Shown here one piece after another: positions 35,298 through 43,885 of a DNA stretch of 64,000 nucleotides. The notes beneath the pieces are model-generated. The model searched no databases and was not told where the DNA came from. It saw only the letters and a program-made list of their open reading frames with translations. The stretch is from Verrucomicrobiota bacterium. GTDB lineage: Bacteria > Verrucomicrobiota > Kiritimatiellia > RFP12 > UBA1067. Made by a program: the position numbers and the translations under genes. The DNA is taken from the NCBI GenBank assembly GCA_023269675.1, contig JAHFSX010000037.1, forward strand, positions 1 through 64,000. Reading direction: 5' to 3'. The first letter of the stretch is position 1; every line of letters begins with the position of its first letter.

Positions 35298-37808
35298 CTA
35301 ATAAAGCCGGATCAGCGTGCCGACCGCGGCGCGGAGCTGCACGCTGTTGTGCGCCCAATCGTAGTAGACATACCACGGTTCGGGCAGCGCCTGCGAACCG
35401 AACATCCCGCTCAGCGCGCCGCCATACGTGACAATCGTGTAATGGCGGCGCGTGTCCAAGAGCTCCGGATTCGCGACCGCCACGGCCAGCCCCGCCAGCG
35501 ACAGGTCGCCCGGCGCGTGCAGCACGCCGCAGGCGCCGTCGGCCGCAACGCCGAACGCCACCACGCCGCCCGCCGGCAGGGCCTTATCCGACGCCGGCGT
35601 GAGCGTGCCTTCCAGCACGCGCGTGGCGCCGCTGTAGGAGTTCGTGCCCGAGAGCGCCAGATCGCCCGCGCCGGTCTTGTTGAGGCCGCCCGCCCCCGTC
35701 AGATTGCCGGAGAGCGCGATCGCGAAGTTGGTCGTGTCGAAGGTGATCGCGTTCGCGTTCGTGCCGTAGAGCGTGGCATGGAGGGCCGAATAAATGTTGG
35801 TCACGGCGCGGATCACCCCGCCCGACCCGCCGAGCTCGACGAGGTACGGCGCCGTCTTGTCGGCTGCGATGCCGTTGGAGATCGCCTGCACCAGACCGCT
35901 CAGCGAGCCCAGATTCATCACGCCGCCGGAAACGGTCAGCCGCCCATACCCGCCGGTGCTGTCGCGCTCGTTCAGCATGACGCGCGTCGCGAAGACCTCG
36001 CCGCCCGTCTGCCTGAACCAGCCGCTGCCGTCCGTGGCGATGCAAAGCTCGTAGTCGTTGCCGACGAACAGCTGACCGCCCGCCATGTTGTAGGTGCCGT
36101 ACGCCCCGGGGTAGTGGCCGATGCGCACCCCGTTATTCTCGTCGGTCCTGCCGGTCGTGCGCACCGTGCCGCCCGCCTGGTTGAGCGTACCGGTCATCAC
36201 CGCGACCGCCCCCGACATGTTGGTGCCGTCGCCGAACACGATGTAATTGGCCCGGAGCGTCGCGCCGCCCATGACGTTGACCGTCGCCGTGACGTTCGTC
36301 GGGTCGAACGGATAGTTCACGCGGTCCCGCGTCGCGATCGCGAACTCGGAGTAGGCGCAAAAATCCGCGCCGTTCGTCAGCGTCAGCGCGCCGTTCCCCA
36401 GGCGGAAATTGGCGTTCGACGAGACGCTACCGCCGACCGTCATCGCCCCGCCGTAGCGGATCGCCGTGCTCCCGGTGCCGAAAAAGGAGTTGGAACAGGC
36501 GAACGCGTTGGTGGCGTCGAAGTACAGGTTGCCGTTGTTGACGACCGCGCCGGTACCGAGCCGGCCCGAATAACAGTAGAGGTTGCCCGTGTTCGTGACA
36601 GGCCCCGACCCCAGCGTGCCCGCATACTGGTTCGTCCGTCCGATAAACAGCGTGGCGCTGACGAGAGTCGCGCCCGCATAGGTGTTCGAGTTGCCCGTGA
36701 CGTAGACCGTTCCGACCCCCGACCGCGTGAGGCCGCCCGCGCCGTCCAAAACGCCGGAAAGTTCAAGCATGGTCCCGTTCTCGGCTGTGGCCACGACATT
36801 GCTGTTGAGCGTCACGCGCCCCGCGATATTGAAGAGCGAATTTACGCCGCCTGCCGCAATGAGCGACCCGCCGTTCGCGATGAGCCGTTCCGTCAAGACA
36901 TAGGAGCCGTACGACCGCAATCCGCCGCCGTTCAGGGTGGTGTCGAAATCGGAAGAGCCCAATGCGCTGGGGTTCATATAGGTGTAGTTGCCCGAATTGA
37001 TCACAACCTTGCAATTGGTGACCGCCACGCCGACCGCCAGTTCCGAGCCGCCTGCTTTGGTCAGCGTATACCCGTTTCCGGTCACCGTGTTTCTGAAATC
37101 GATGCGGCTCTGGCACCCGATCGTCGCGTCTCCCAAGAGTGTGATGGTTCCGAGACCGGAGTTCATGAAGCTGGCCCCGGTGTTGACGAGCACGCCCGAG
37201 CCGTCGACGCCGCTGCCGGCGATGCTGAGATTTTCCGTCGTGTTGCCGTTGGTGTAGGCCCCGTTGAAATTCAAGGCCGCCCCGTTCTCGACGATGGTCT
37301 CGTTGCCGGCTCCGCCTGCGCCCAGGGCATAGAGGGCCCCTGTGCTGAGCCGTAACACGCCGGCGCTGACGCGCAGCACACCCGTAAACGTGTTCGTCGT
37401 GGCTGTCAGATTCAGCAAGCCGGCGCCCGCCTTGGTGAAGCCGCCGCTGCCGGCGACCACCGCGCTGACCGTGCCGGTCTGTCCGGCCGAGGCGACCGTG
37501 ATCACGCTGGGCGCGCCCATGACCGTGAGCGCTCCGTCGTTGTTCGCGTCCGCGACCACATAGCCGTTGGTCTGGAACGTGATGTTCGCCACGCTGACCG
37601 CATTTGCGATGTCGACCGTCTCGCCGGGCCCGCCGAAGACCGCGCTGTTGCCGTTCGTCCACGCGGCGCCGGCATCCCAGTTCAGGTCGTTCGTGCTCCA
37701 CGTGTTGTCCGCGCCCGCGTCATTCCAGACCTGGTCCGCCGCAAAGACCGAACCCGCGCCGGTGAGCACGACACCCGCCGCCATCATCCGCAAACCGTTC
37801 CACTTCAT
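35298..37808 (-). CDS. Secreted autotransporter-associated beta-strand-repeat protein (copy B)
   Basis: 836 residues, paralogue of the downstream gene, with a signal peptide ending near VFA-AD. The N-terminus ('DQVWNDAGADNTWSTNDLNW') and the last 150 residues are nearly the same as copy A; the middle is more diverged and lacks the second module. The unit 'GGFTKAGAGLLNLTATTNTF' is a standard repeat. It ends GTLIRLY. The two genes are 120 bp apart on the minus strand and look like a tandem duplication. Both may be secreted structural or adhesive beta-helices; function is inference. Confidence 0.87.
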   Translation of the reverse strand: MKWNGLRMMAAGVVLTGAGSVFAADQVWNDAGADNTWSTNDLNWDAGAAWTNGNSAVFGGPGETVDIANAVSVANITFQTNGYVVADANNDGALTVMGAPSVITVASAGQTGTVSAVVAGSGGFTKAGAGLLNLTATTNTFTGVLRVSAGVLRLSTGALYALGAGGAGNETIVENGAALNFNGAYTNGNTTENLSIAGSGVDGSGVLVNTGASFMNSGLGTITLLGDATIGCQSRIDFRNTVTGNGYTLTKAGGSELAVGVAVTNCKVVINSGNYTYMNPSALGSSDFDTTLNGGGLRSYGSYVLTERLIANGGSLIAAGGVNSLFNIAGRVTLNSNVVATAENGTMLELSGVLDGAGGLTRSGVGTVYVTGNSNTYAGATLVSATLFIGRTNQYAGTLGSGPVTNTGNLYCYSGRLGTGAVVNNGNLYFDATNAFACSNSFFGTGSTAIRYGGAMTVGGSVSSNANFRLGNGALTLTNGADFCAYSEFAIATRDRVNYPFDPTNVTATVNVMGGATLRANYIVFGDGTNMSGAVAVMTGTLNQAGGTVRTTGRTDENNGVRIGHYPGAYGTYNMAGGQLFVGNDYELCIATDGSGWFRQTGGEVFATRVMLNERDSTGGYGRLTVSGGVMNLGSLSGLVQAISNGIAADKTAPYLVELGGSGGVIRAVTNIYSALHATLYGTNANAITFDTTNFAIALSGNLTGAGGLNKTGAGDLALSGTNSYSGATRVLEGTLTPASDKALPAGGVVAFGVAADGACGVLHAPGDLSLAGLAVAVANPELLDTRRHYTIVTYGGALSGMFGSQALPEPWYVYYDWAHNSVQLRAAVGTLIRLY

Positions 37809-37947
37809 ACACCCGGCCTCCCTCGCACGCTTGCTTGATTTGCCTTTATCCCGTCAACATCCAAATAAATGACTTAAAGGTTATATTACCCTTTCTTACC
37901 CCTCACAGCGCAAGTGAAAACGCCATGCCGCATCATCCGCCGCATCC

Positions 37948-37984
37948 GGGTGCGCTTCAGTTTCGTTGAAACGGGGTCGCACCC
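37948..37984. repeat. Palindromic repeat, copy 1 (GGTGCG...CGCACC family)
   Basis: Arms begin GGGTGCG and end CGCACCC; a central GTTTC-GTT-GAAAC stem closes it, with an unpaired stretch between. It resembles the element at 54751-54785 in outer arms and core. Confidence 0.65.
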
Positions 37985-38187
37985 AGGAAAATTCGGGAGT
38001 TAGGCGTTAGAAGTCGGTAGCGCAAAAAGGCCGTGAAAAAGCGGCTTTTGACAAGGAGGAACCCTTCCGCGAAGAACCGATTTTGGGAGCCCTGCGTGTG
38101 ACTTCATCTTGAAGTCAGAACATCGCGCCAACACATCCACTTTCATGGCATTGCAACTCCTAACTCCTAAAATCAAACTCCTCCTTC

Positions 38188-38219
38188 GGGTGTGGCTTCA
38201 ACAACGTTGAATCACACCC
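38188..38219. repeat. Palindromic repeat, copy 2 (variant)
   Basis: Outer arms GGGTGTG and CACACCC with an inner TTCAAC/GTTGAA stem around a short loop. It is a degenerate relative of copies 1 and 3. Confidence 0.5.
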
Positions 38220-38311
38220 GCCGCGGTGCGGGCACTTGACGCATCCTCGCGAAGCCCTTATGATTCGGAGCTCCTTTTTCATTCCCGCAGCCTGTTTGTG
38301 GTGACGCCCTC

Positions 38312-39541
38312 ATGACCCCATCCCCTTTTTCCGCCGAGCGCCAGTGGCGCCAGTTGCTGGCGCTGACCTTCGCGCATGCCGTGACCGACACCTACGTCGG
38401 CCTCATCGCGCCCGTGCTCGTGCCCATGCGCGACCGCACCGGGGCGACGCTCGGCCTGCTGATCTTCGTCGCGTCGATGCTGGGCTTCTCCTCGAACGTC
38501 TTCCAGCTCCCGATCGGCCACATGCGGGCCCGCTGGACGCACCCCGTGCCGATCTGCTTCGGCGTGCTGCTGGCCGGCGCGGCGGTGCTCATCCCCTGCA
38601 TGCCGGCCGGCCCGCACTGCGTGGCCTGGATGTCGCTGGTCGCGCTGGCGGCCGGGTTCGGCGTGGCCATCGTGCACCCCGAGGGGCTGCGCGCCGTCCA
38701 CGGGCTCGACAAGATCCCCTCGTCGCTCTCCACCGCGGTCTTCATGGTGGCCGGCTTCCTCGGCTTCGCGGGCGGCGCGCTCATCTCGTCCACCCTCACG
38801 GAGCACTTCGGGCTGCTCAGCCTCGGCTGGCTTTACGGGGCCGCGCCCGTGGCGGCGGCCCTGCTCTTTGCGAGCGGCATCCGCCTGCCTGTCGAAACCG
38901 CCCAGGCAAAGAGCGCCTTGGAGCACACGCAGAACATCCCCAGCATCCCCTTCTGGCCGCTTTTTGTCATGGCCGCCCTTCTGGCCACCTGTTCGCAGAT
39001 CCAGGCCACGCTGCTGCCCACCTACCTGCACAAGGAGGTCGGATACTCGCTCTCCTTCAGCGGATTCTCCTTCACCCTGTTCGGACTCGGCGGCATGGTC
39101 GGCGCCATCACCTGGGGGGCGCTCGCGCCGCGCATCGGCCACCTGCGCGTGCTGCTTTGCTCGGCGCTCTTCGGCGCGCCGCTGACCGTTGTCTACCTGC
39201 TGCTCGCGCCGCACACCCGGCTGGCCGCCGCGCTGTTGGCCTTCACCGCCTTCATCGTTTACACCGGCTTCCCGCTCTGCATCACGCTCGCGCGCTACGC
39301 CGACTCGCCCCTGCGCTTCGGCCAGCGCATGGGCCTGATCAGCGGCGGCTCGTGGGGCCTCGCGGCCGTGGTCCTCTGGATCCTCGGGCCGGTCTCCGAA
39401 CACACCGGCATGGGGCCCCTGCTGCATCTGATCTGGATCGGCTACCTGGTCGCCGCCGCGCTCACGGTCTGGCTGATCCGGCAGCAGGCGCGGGCGAGGG
39501 GCTTGGCGTCCGGGCTGCCGGAACCCGCGGGCCGCGCTTGA
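38312..39541 (+). CDS. MFS transporter, fosmidomycin-resistance (Fsr)-like
   Basis: 409 residues with about 12 predicted transmembrane helices and no signal peptide. The start 'LLALTFAHAVTDTYVGLIAP' resembles the Fsr-like branch of the major facilitator superfamily, which has an H-x6-Y/F pattern and a first loop lacking the classic sugar-porter motif. An inner-membrane proton-driven exporter is likely; the substrate is unknown. It is 84 bp upstream of an RND adaptor on the same strand, which fits an efflux locus. Confidence is high for MFS and moderate for the Fsr branch. Confidence 0.82.
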   Translation: MTPSPFSAERQWRQLLALTFAHAVTDTYVGLIAPVLVPMRDRTGATLGLLIFVASMLGFSSNVFQLPIGHMRARWTHPVPICFGVLLAGAAVLIPCMPAGPHCVAWMSLVALAAGFGVAIVHPEGLRAVHGLDKIPSSLSTAVFMVAGFLGFAGGALISSTLTEHFGLLSLGWLYGAAPVAAALLFASGIRLPVETAQAKSALEHTQNIPSIPFWPLFVMAALLATCSQIQATLLPTYLHKEVGYSLSFSGFSFTLFGLGGMVGAITWGALAPRIGHLRVLLCSALFGAPLTVVYLLLAPHTRLAAALLAFTAFIVYTGFPLCITLARYADSPLRFGQRMGLISGGSWGLAAVVLWILGPVSEHTGMGPLLHLIWIGYLVAAALTVWLIRQQARARGLASGLPEPAGRA

Positions 39542-39625
39542 CGGCGCCCCGCAGTTGGGTCACTATACTGACTTTACGTGTGCCAAGCGCCGGCGCCTGC
39601 GGGCACCCGCCGTTCCGAGGTCTTG

Positions 39626-40774
39626 ATGAAAAAAATGCTGGTCGTATTCCTGTTGATCCTTTGCGCGGCCGCAGCGTACTGGCGCATCCATGCGGTGCGG
39701 CAGGCGAAGGCCGCCGGCACGAAAGCCGGCCCGGGCGCCGCCGCGCCGGTGGTCGCCGCGCGTGTGGGACGCACGCCGATGCCGGTCGAAATCCGCACGT
39801 TCGGCACGGTCGAGGCTTTGGCCACGGTGACCGTGAAAGCGCAGGTGAGCGGCCTGCTGGCCGAGGTCGCCTTTGCCGAGGGGCAGGAGGTCAAGGAAGG
39901 CGACCTGCTCGCGCGGATCGACGCCAGCCCGTTTGAGGCTGCGCTGCATCAGGCCGAGGCCGCGCTTGCGCGCACGCGGGCGCAGCGGGTGAACGCCGAG
40001 CGCGAGCTCCGGCGCATGACCGAGCTGTTCGCCAAGGGATTCGTGTCCGAGAATGACCGTGACCAGGCCACGACGACGGCAGCGGTGCAGCAGGCGACCG
40101 AACGCGCCGATGAGGCCGCGGCCGAAAGCGCCCGCATCCAGCTCGGCTACTGCACGATCCGCGCGCCCATCTCCGGCCGCACCGGCCGTCGGCTGGCGGA
40201 CCGGGGCAACCTCGTCGCCGCAAACACGACGGCGCTGGTCACGGTCAACCAGATCCGGCCGGTCAACGTCAGCTTCGCCGTGCCGCAGCAGGACATGGAG
40301 CGGCTGCGGGACTGGAGGACGTCGCCCGACATGCGCGTCGAAGCCGCCTTGACGGAGAGCGGCGGAGAAGCGGAGACGGGCCGTCTCGCGTTTCTCGACA
40401 ACGCGGTCGACCGCGCCACCGGCATGATCACGCTGAAAGCCGAATTCTCCAACGTTTCGAGCCGGCTTTGGCCGGGGCAGTTCGTGAACGTGCGCCTGCG
40501 CATCGCCGTCGAGGCCAACGCCCTGGTGATCCCCTACCGCGCCGTGCAGAACGGGCAGAAGGGCACGTATGTCTTTGTCGTCAAGCCCGACCAGACCGTG
40601 GAGGTGCGCCCTGTGAAGATCGCCCGGAATATCGACGAGGCCAGCATCATCGCCGAAGGCCTGGCGGCCGGCGAGACCGTGGTGACGGACGGCCAGCAGC
40701 GGCTGGGTCCGGGCACGAAGGTGGCGGTCACCGGCGCGGGCGCCGCGCCGTCTGCGGGGCACGCCGCGCCATGA
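39626..40774 (+). CDS. RND efflux periplasmic adaptor (membrane fusion protein, MdtA-like)
   Basis: 382 residues with an N-terminal membrane anchor ('MKKMLVVFLLILCAAAAYW'). The lipoyl/barrel-sandwich halves show 'VKAQVSGLLAEVAFAEGQEV' and 'YCTIRAPISGRTGRRLAD', and an alpha-hairpin of about 60 residues lies between them. The beta-barrel 'VNVSFAVPQQDMERLR' and membrane-proximal 'TYVFVVKPDQTVEVRPV' follow. It links the inner-membrane pump to an outer-membrane channel. Translation of the pump starts inside its stop (ATGA at 40771-40774). The start was chosen for a GAGG Shine-Dalgarno and the anchor. Confidence 0.93.
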   Translation: MKKMLVVFLLILCAAAAYWRIHAVRQAKAAGTKAGPGAAAPVVAARVGRTPMPVEIRTFGTVEALATVTVKAQVSGLLAEVAFAEGQEVKEGDLLARIDASPFEAALHQAEAALARTRAQRVNAERELRRMTELFAKGFVSENDRDQATTTAAVQQATERADEAAAESARIQLGYCTIRAPISGRTGRRLADRGNLVAANTTALVTVNQIRPVNVSFAVPQQDMERLRDWRTSPDMRVEAALTESGGEAETGRLAFLDNAVDRATGMITLKAEFSNVSSRLWPGQFVNVRLRIAVEANALVIPYRAVQNGQKGTYVFVVKPDQTVEVRPVKIARNIDEASIIAEGLAAGETVVTDGQQRLGPGTKVAVTGAGAAPSAGHAAP

Positions 40775-43700
40775 ACATTTCCGCGGTTTTCATCCATCGG
40801 CCCGTCATGACCACGCTGGTGATGATCAGCATCCTGCTCTTTGGCGTGCTCGCCTACCGGCAGCTCCCCGTCAGCGACCTGCCGAACGTCGACTATCCCA
40901 CGATCCAGGTCACGGCCAACCTGCCGGGGTCCAGCCCCGACACCATGGCCTCGGCCGTGGCGACCGTGCTCGAGAAGCAGTTCTCCACCATTGCCGGCAT
41001 CGACACGATGACCTCCGTCAGCACGCTGGGCCGTTCGCAGATCACGCTGCAGTTCGCGCTGAACCGCAACATCGACGCGGCGGCGCAGGACGTGCAGGCG
41101 GCGATCGCCCGCTCCCAGCGGCAGCTGCCCGTCAACATGCCCGCGCCGCCCTCGTACCAGAAGGTCAATCCGGCGGACACCCCCTTCCTCTACCTGGTGC
41201 TGACCAGCCCCACGCAGCCTCTCTCGGCGCTGGACGAGTTCGGACAGACGCTGATCGGCCAGCGCCTGTCGACGGTGGCGGGCGTGGCGCAGGTGCTGGT
41301 TTTCGGCAGCCAGAAATTCGCGGTACGCATCCAGGCCGACCCGCGCAAGCTGTTCGTCCACGGCCTCGCGCTCGACGACCTCTACACCGCCGTCGTGAAC
41401 GGCAACGTCAACCTGCCCACCGGCATCCTCTACGGGCCGTCGCGCACGTTCACCGTACAGGCCAACGGCCAGCTCACCTCCGGGGCGCAGTATGACGAGC
41501 TGATCGTCGCACGCCACGACGGCGTGCCGGTGCGGCTGAAGGATGTCGCCGTGGCCAAGGACAGCGTCGAGAACGACAAGATCGCCGCCTGGTATCTGGA
41601 CGCCCACACCCGCCAGCGCGCCATCGTCCTGGCCGTGCAGCGCCAGCCCGGCGTGAACACCGTGCAGGTCGCCCAAGACGTGAAGGCGCTGCTGCCGCAG
41701 CTCCAGTCGCAGCTGCCGCCTTCGGTCGGGCTCAAGATCCTCTACGACCGCAGCATCCCGATCCAGCGCTCCGCCGACGACGCGCAGTTCACGCTGCTGC
41801 TGACGCTCGGCCTCGTCGTGCTGGTGATCTTCGTGTTCCTGCGCTCGTTCGCGGCGACCGTCATCCCGTCGCTGGCGCTGCCGATGTCCATCATCGGCAC
41901 CTTCGCGGCGATGCGGCTGCTGAACTACAGCCTGGACAACCTGTCGTTCATGGCGCTCACGCTGGCGATCGGCTTCGTGGTGGACGACGCCATCGTGATG
42001 CTGGAGAACATCGTGCGCCACATGGAGATGGGCAAGCCGCGCCTGCAGGCGGCGCTCGACGGCGCGCGGGAGGTCGGCTTCACGATCGTCTCGATGACGC
42101 TCTCGCTCGCGGCCGTGTTCATCCCGGTCATGTTCATGGGCGGGCTGGTCGGCCGCATCTTCCGCGAATTCGCGGTGACCATCGGCGCGGCGGTGATGAT
42201 CTCGGGCGTGATCTCGCTGACGCTCACGCCCATGCTCTGCGCGCGCTTCCTGCGCGAGCCCGGCTCGGTGCGCCACGGGCGCCTGTACGTCGTCACCGAG
42301 CGCGGCTTCCAGGCGCTGCTGGGCTTCTACGACGTGACGCTGCGCTGGGCCCTGCGCCACCGCCGGTTGGTGATGCTCTTCTCCGCCGTCATCCTGGCGC
42401 TGACCTTCAAGCTGGCGGGCATGGTCGGCAAGGGCTTCCTGCCCTCCGAGGACCAGGACCAGATCGTGGTGACCACCGAGCCCCCGGAGGGCACGGCTCC
42501 CGAAACCATGTTCCGGCTGCAGCAGGCCGCGGCGGACATCGTGCGCCAAGACCCCGACGTGCTCGAACTGATGGCCACCACCAGCACCAGCAGCGGCAAC
42601 CCGAACAACGGGCGCATGCTCGTGCATCTCAAGCCGTGCACCGAACGCCGCGCCACCGCCGAGCAGATTGTCCAGCGTTTGCGGCCCAGGCTCGCGTCCG
42701 TGCCCGGCATCCGCGTGTTTCCGCAGGTGCCCCAGACCCTCCAGATCGGCGGGCGCATGAGCAAGAGCCAGTACCAGTACTCGCTGCAAGGCCCCGACAT
42801 CGGCGAGCTGAACCGCGTGGCGAACCTGGTCCTCGAGCAGATGCAGGGGCTGCCGGGCTTCCTGGATGTCACCAGCGACATGCAGCTCAAGAATCCCGAG
42901 CTCTCGATCCAGATCGACCGCGACCTCGCCTCCTCTCTGGGCGTCTCCGCCGCGGCGGTCGAGAACACGCTGCTCAACGCCTATTCGTCCAGCCAGGTGT
43001 CGACCATCTTCACGCCGAACAACCAGTATCTGGTGCTGCTGGAGCTCCTGCCGGAGTACCAGCGGAACCCGGCGGCGCTGTCGCTGCTCTATGTGCGCTC
43101 GGACGCCGGCGCTTTGGTTCCGGTCACGACGCTGGCCAAGCTGCGCGAGGGCTACGGGCCGCTGAGCATCAACCATTCCGGACAGCTTCCGTCGGTCACG
43201 CTGTCGTTCAACCTGAAACCCGGCACCTCGCTGGGCGAGGCCGTGGCCGGCATCGAGGCGTCCGCCAAGACCCTGATTCCGCCCACCATCACCACGACGT
43301 TCCAAGGCACGGCCCAGGCGTTTCAATCCGCGATGCAGGGCATGGGCATGCTGCTGCTGCTCGCGATCATCGTGATCTACATCGTCTTGGGGATCCTGTA
43401 TGAAAGCTTTTTCCACCCGCTGACGATCCTGTCGGCGCTGCCGTTCGCGGGCGTCGGCGCGCTGCTGGCGCTGCTCCTGTGCGACGCGGAGCTGTCGCTC
43501 TACGCGTTTGTCGGCATCATCATGCTGATCGGCCTGGTGAAAAAGAACGGCATCATGATGATCGACTTCGCGATCGCGGCGCAGCGCCGGGACGGGCTCG
43601 ACGCGCAGGCGGCCATCCACCTTGCCTGCCTGACCCGCTTCCGGCCGATCATGATGACGACGGCCGCCGCGCTCATGGGCGGGCTGCCGATCGCGCTGGG

Positions 43701-43866
43701 CTACGGCGCCGGCGGCGCCGCGCGCCAGCCGCTCGGGCTGGCGGTGGTCGGCGGCCTGCTCTTTTCCCAAACCCTGACCCTGTACGTCACGCCCGTCTTC
43801 TTCCTGTACATGGAAAAGCTGCGCCGGCACCTGAGTGCCGGCCGGGCCCCGTCGCCGAAACCTTAA
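40771..43866 (+). CDS. RND multidrug efflux permease (MdtB/MdtC-like)
   Basis: 1031 residues, normal for HAE1-type RND pumps. It begins 'MNISAVFIHRPVMTTLVMIS' and continues 'YRQLPVSDLPNVDYPTIQV'. The proton-relay Asp pair is D405-D406 in GFVVDDAIVMLENI, and the relay Lys is in 'LIGLVKKNGIMMIDFA'. Two large periplasmic loops follow TM1 and TM7. It exports drugs, bile salts or other amphiphiles using the proton gradient. Unlike Mdt systems there is only one permease gene, and no TolC-like outer-membrane gene follows; that partner must be elsewhere. Confidence 0.95.
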   Translation: MNISAVFIHRPVMTTLVMISILLFGVLAYRQLPVSDLPNVDYPTIQVTANLPGSSPDTMASAVATVLEKQFSTIAGIDTMTSVSTLGRSQITLQFALNRNIDAAAQDVQAAIARSQRQLPVNMPAPPSYQKVNPADTPFLYLVLTSPTQPLSALDEFGQTLIGQRLSTVAGVAQVLVFGSQKFAVRIQADPRKLFVHGLALDDLYTAVVNGNVNLPTGILYGPSRTFTVQANGQLTSGAQYDELIVARHDGVPVRLKDVAVAKDSVENDKIAAWYLDAHTRQRAIVLAVQRQPGVNTVQVAQDVKALLPQLQSQLPPSVGLKILYDRSIPIQRSADDAQFTLLLTLGLVVLVIFVFLRSFAATVIPSLALPMSIIGTFAAMRLLNYSLDNLSFMALTLAIGFVVDDAIVMLENIVRHMEMGKPRLQAALDGAREVGFTIVSMTLSLAAVFIPVMFMGGLVGRIFREFAVTIGAAVMISGVISLTLTPMLCARFLREPGSVRHGRLYVVTERGFQALLGFYDVTLRWALRHRRLVMLFSAVILALTFKLAGMVGKGFLPSEDQDQIVVTTEPPEGTAPETMFRLQQAAADIVRQDPDVLELMATTSTSSGNPNNGRMLVHLKPCTERRATAEQIVQRLRPRLASVPGIRVFPQVPQTLQIGGRMSKSQYQYSLQGPDIGELNRVANLVLEQMQGLPGFLDVTSDMQLKNPELSIQIDRDLASSLGVSAAAVENTLLNAYSSSQVSTIFTPNNQYLVLLELLPEYQRNPAALSLLYVRSDAGALVPVTTLAKLREGYGPLSINHSGQLPSVTLSFNLKPGTSLGEAVAGIEASAKTLIPPTITTTFQGTAQAFQSAMQGMGMLLLLAIIVIYIVLGILYESFFHPLTILSALPFAGVGALLALLLCDAELSLYAFVGIIMLIGLVKKNGIMMIDFAIAAQRRDGLDAQAAIHLACLTRFRPIMMTTAAALMGGLPIALGYGAGGAARQPLGLAVVGGLLFSQTLTLYVTPVFFLYMEKLRRHLSAGRAPSPKP

Positions 43867-43885
43867 ACGCCCAGGACCCTGCCCC

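Larger units (their letters stand above)
37809..38311. other. Non-coding interval rich in palindromes
   Basis: About 500 bp between a divergent repeat-protein gene and an MFS gene, less GC-rich than the genes. No credible reading frame. It contains two copies of a GGTGCG/GGTGTG palindrome (37948-37984, 38188-38219) and a perfect small palindrome at 38099-38117 (8-bp arms). Promoters for both flanking genes should lie here but none is clear. Confidence 0.6.

Noticed and set aside
35262..37355. Plus-strand open frame opposite the 836-residue repeat protein
   Set aside because: Arg/His-rich shadow of a repetitive gene with no motif; the minus-strand frame has a signal peptide and beta-strand repeats.
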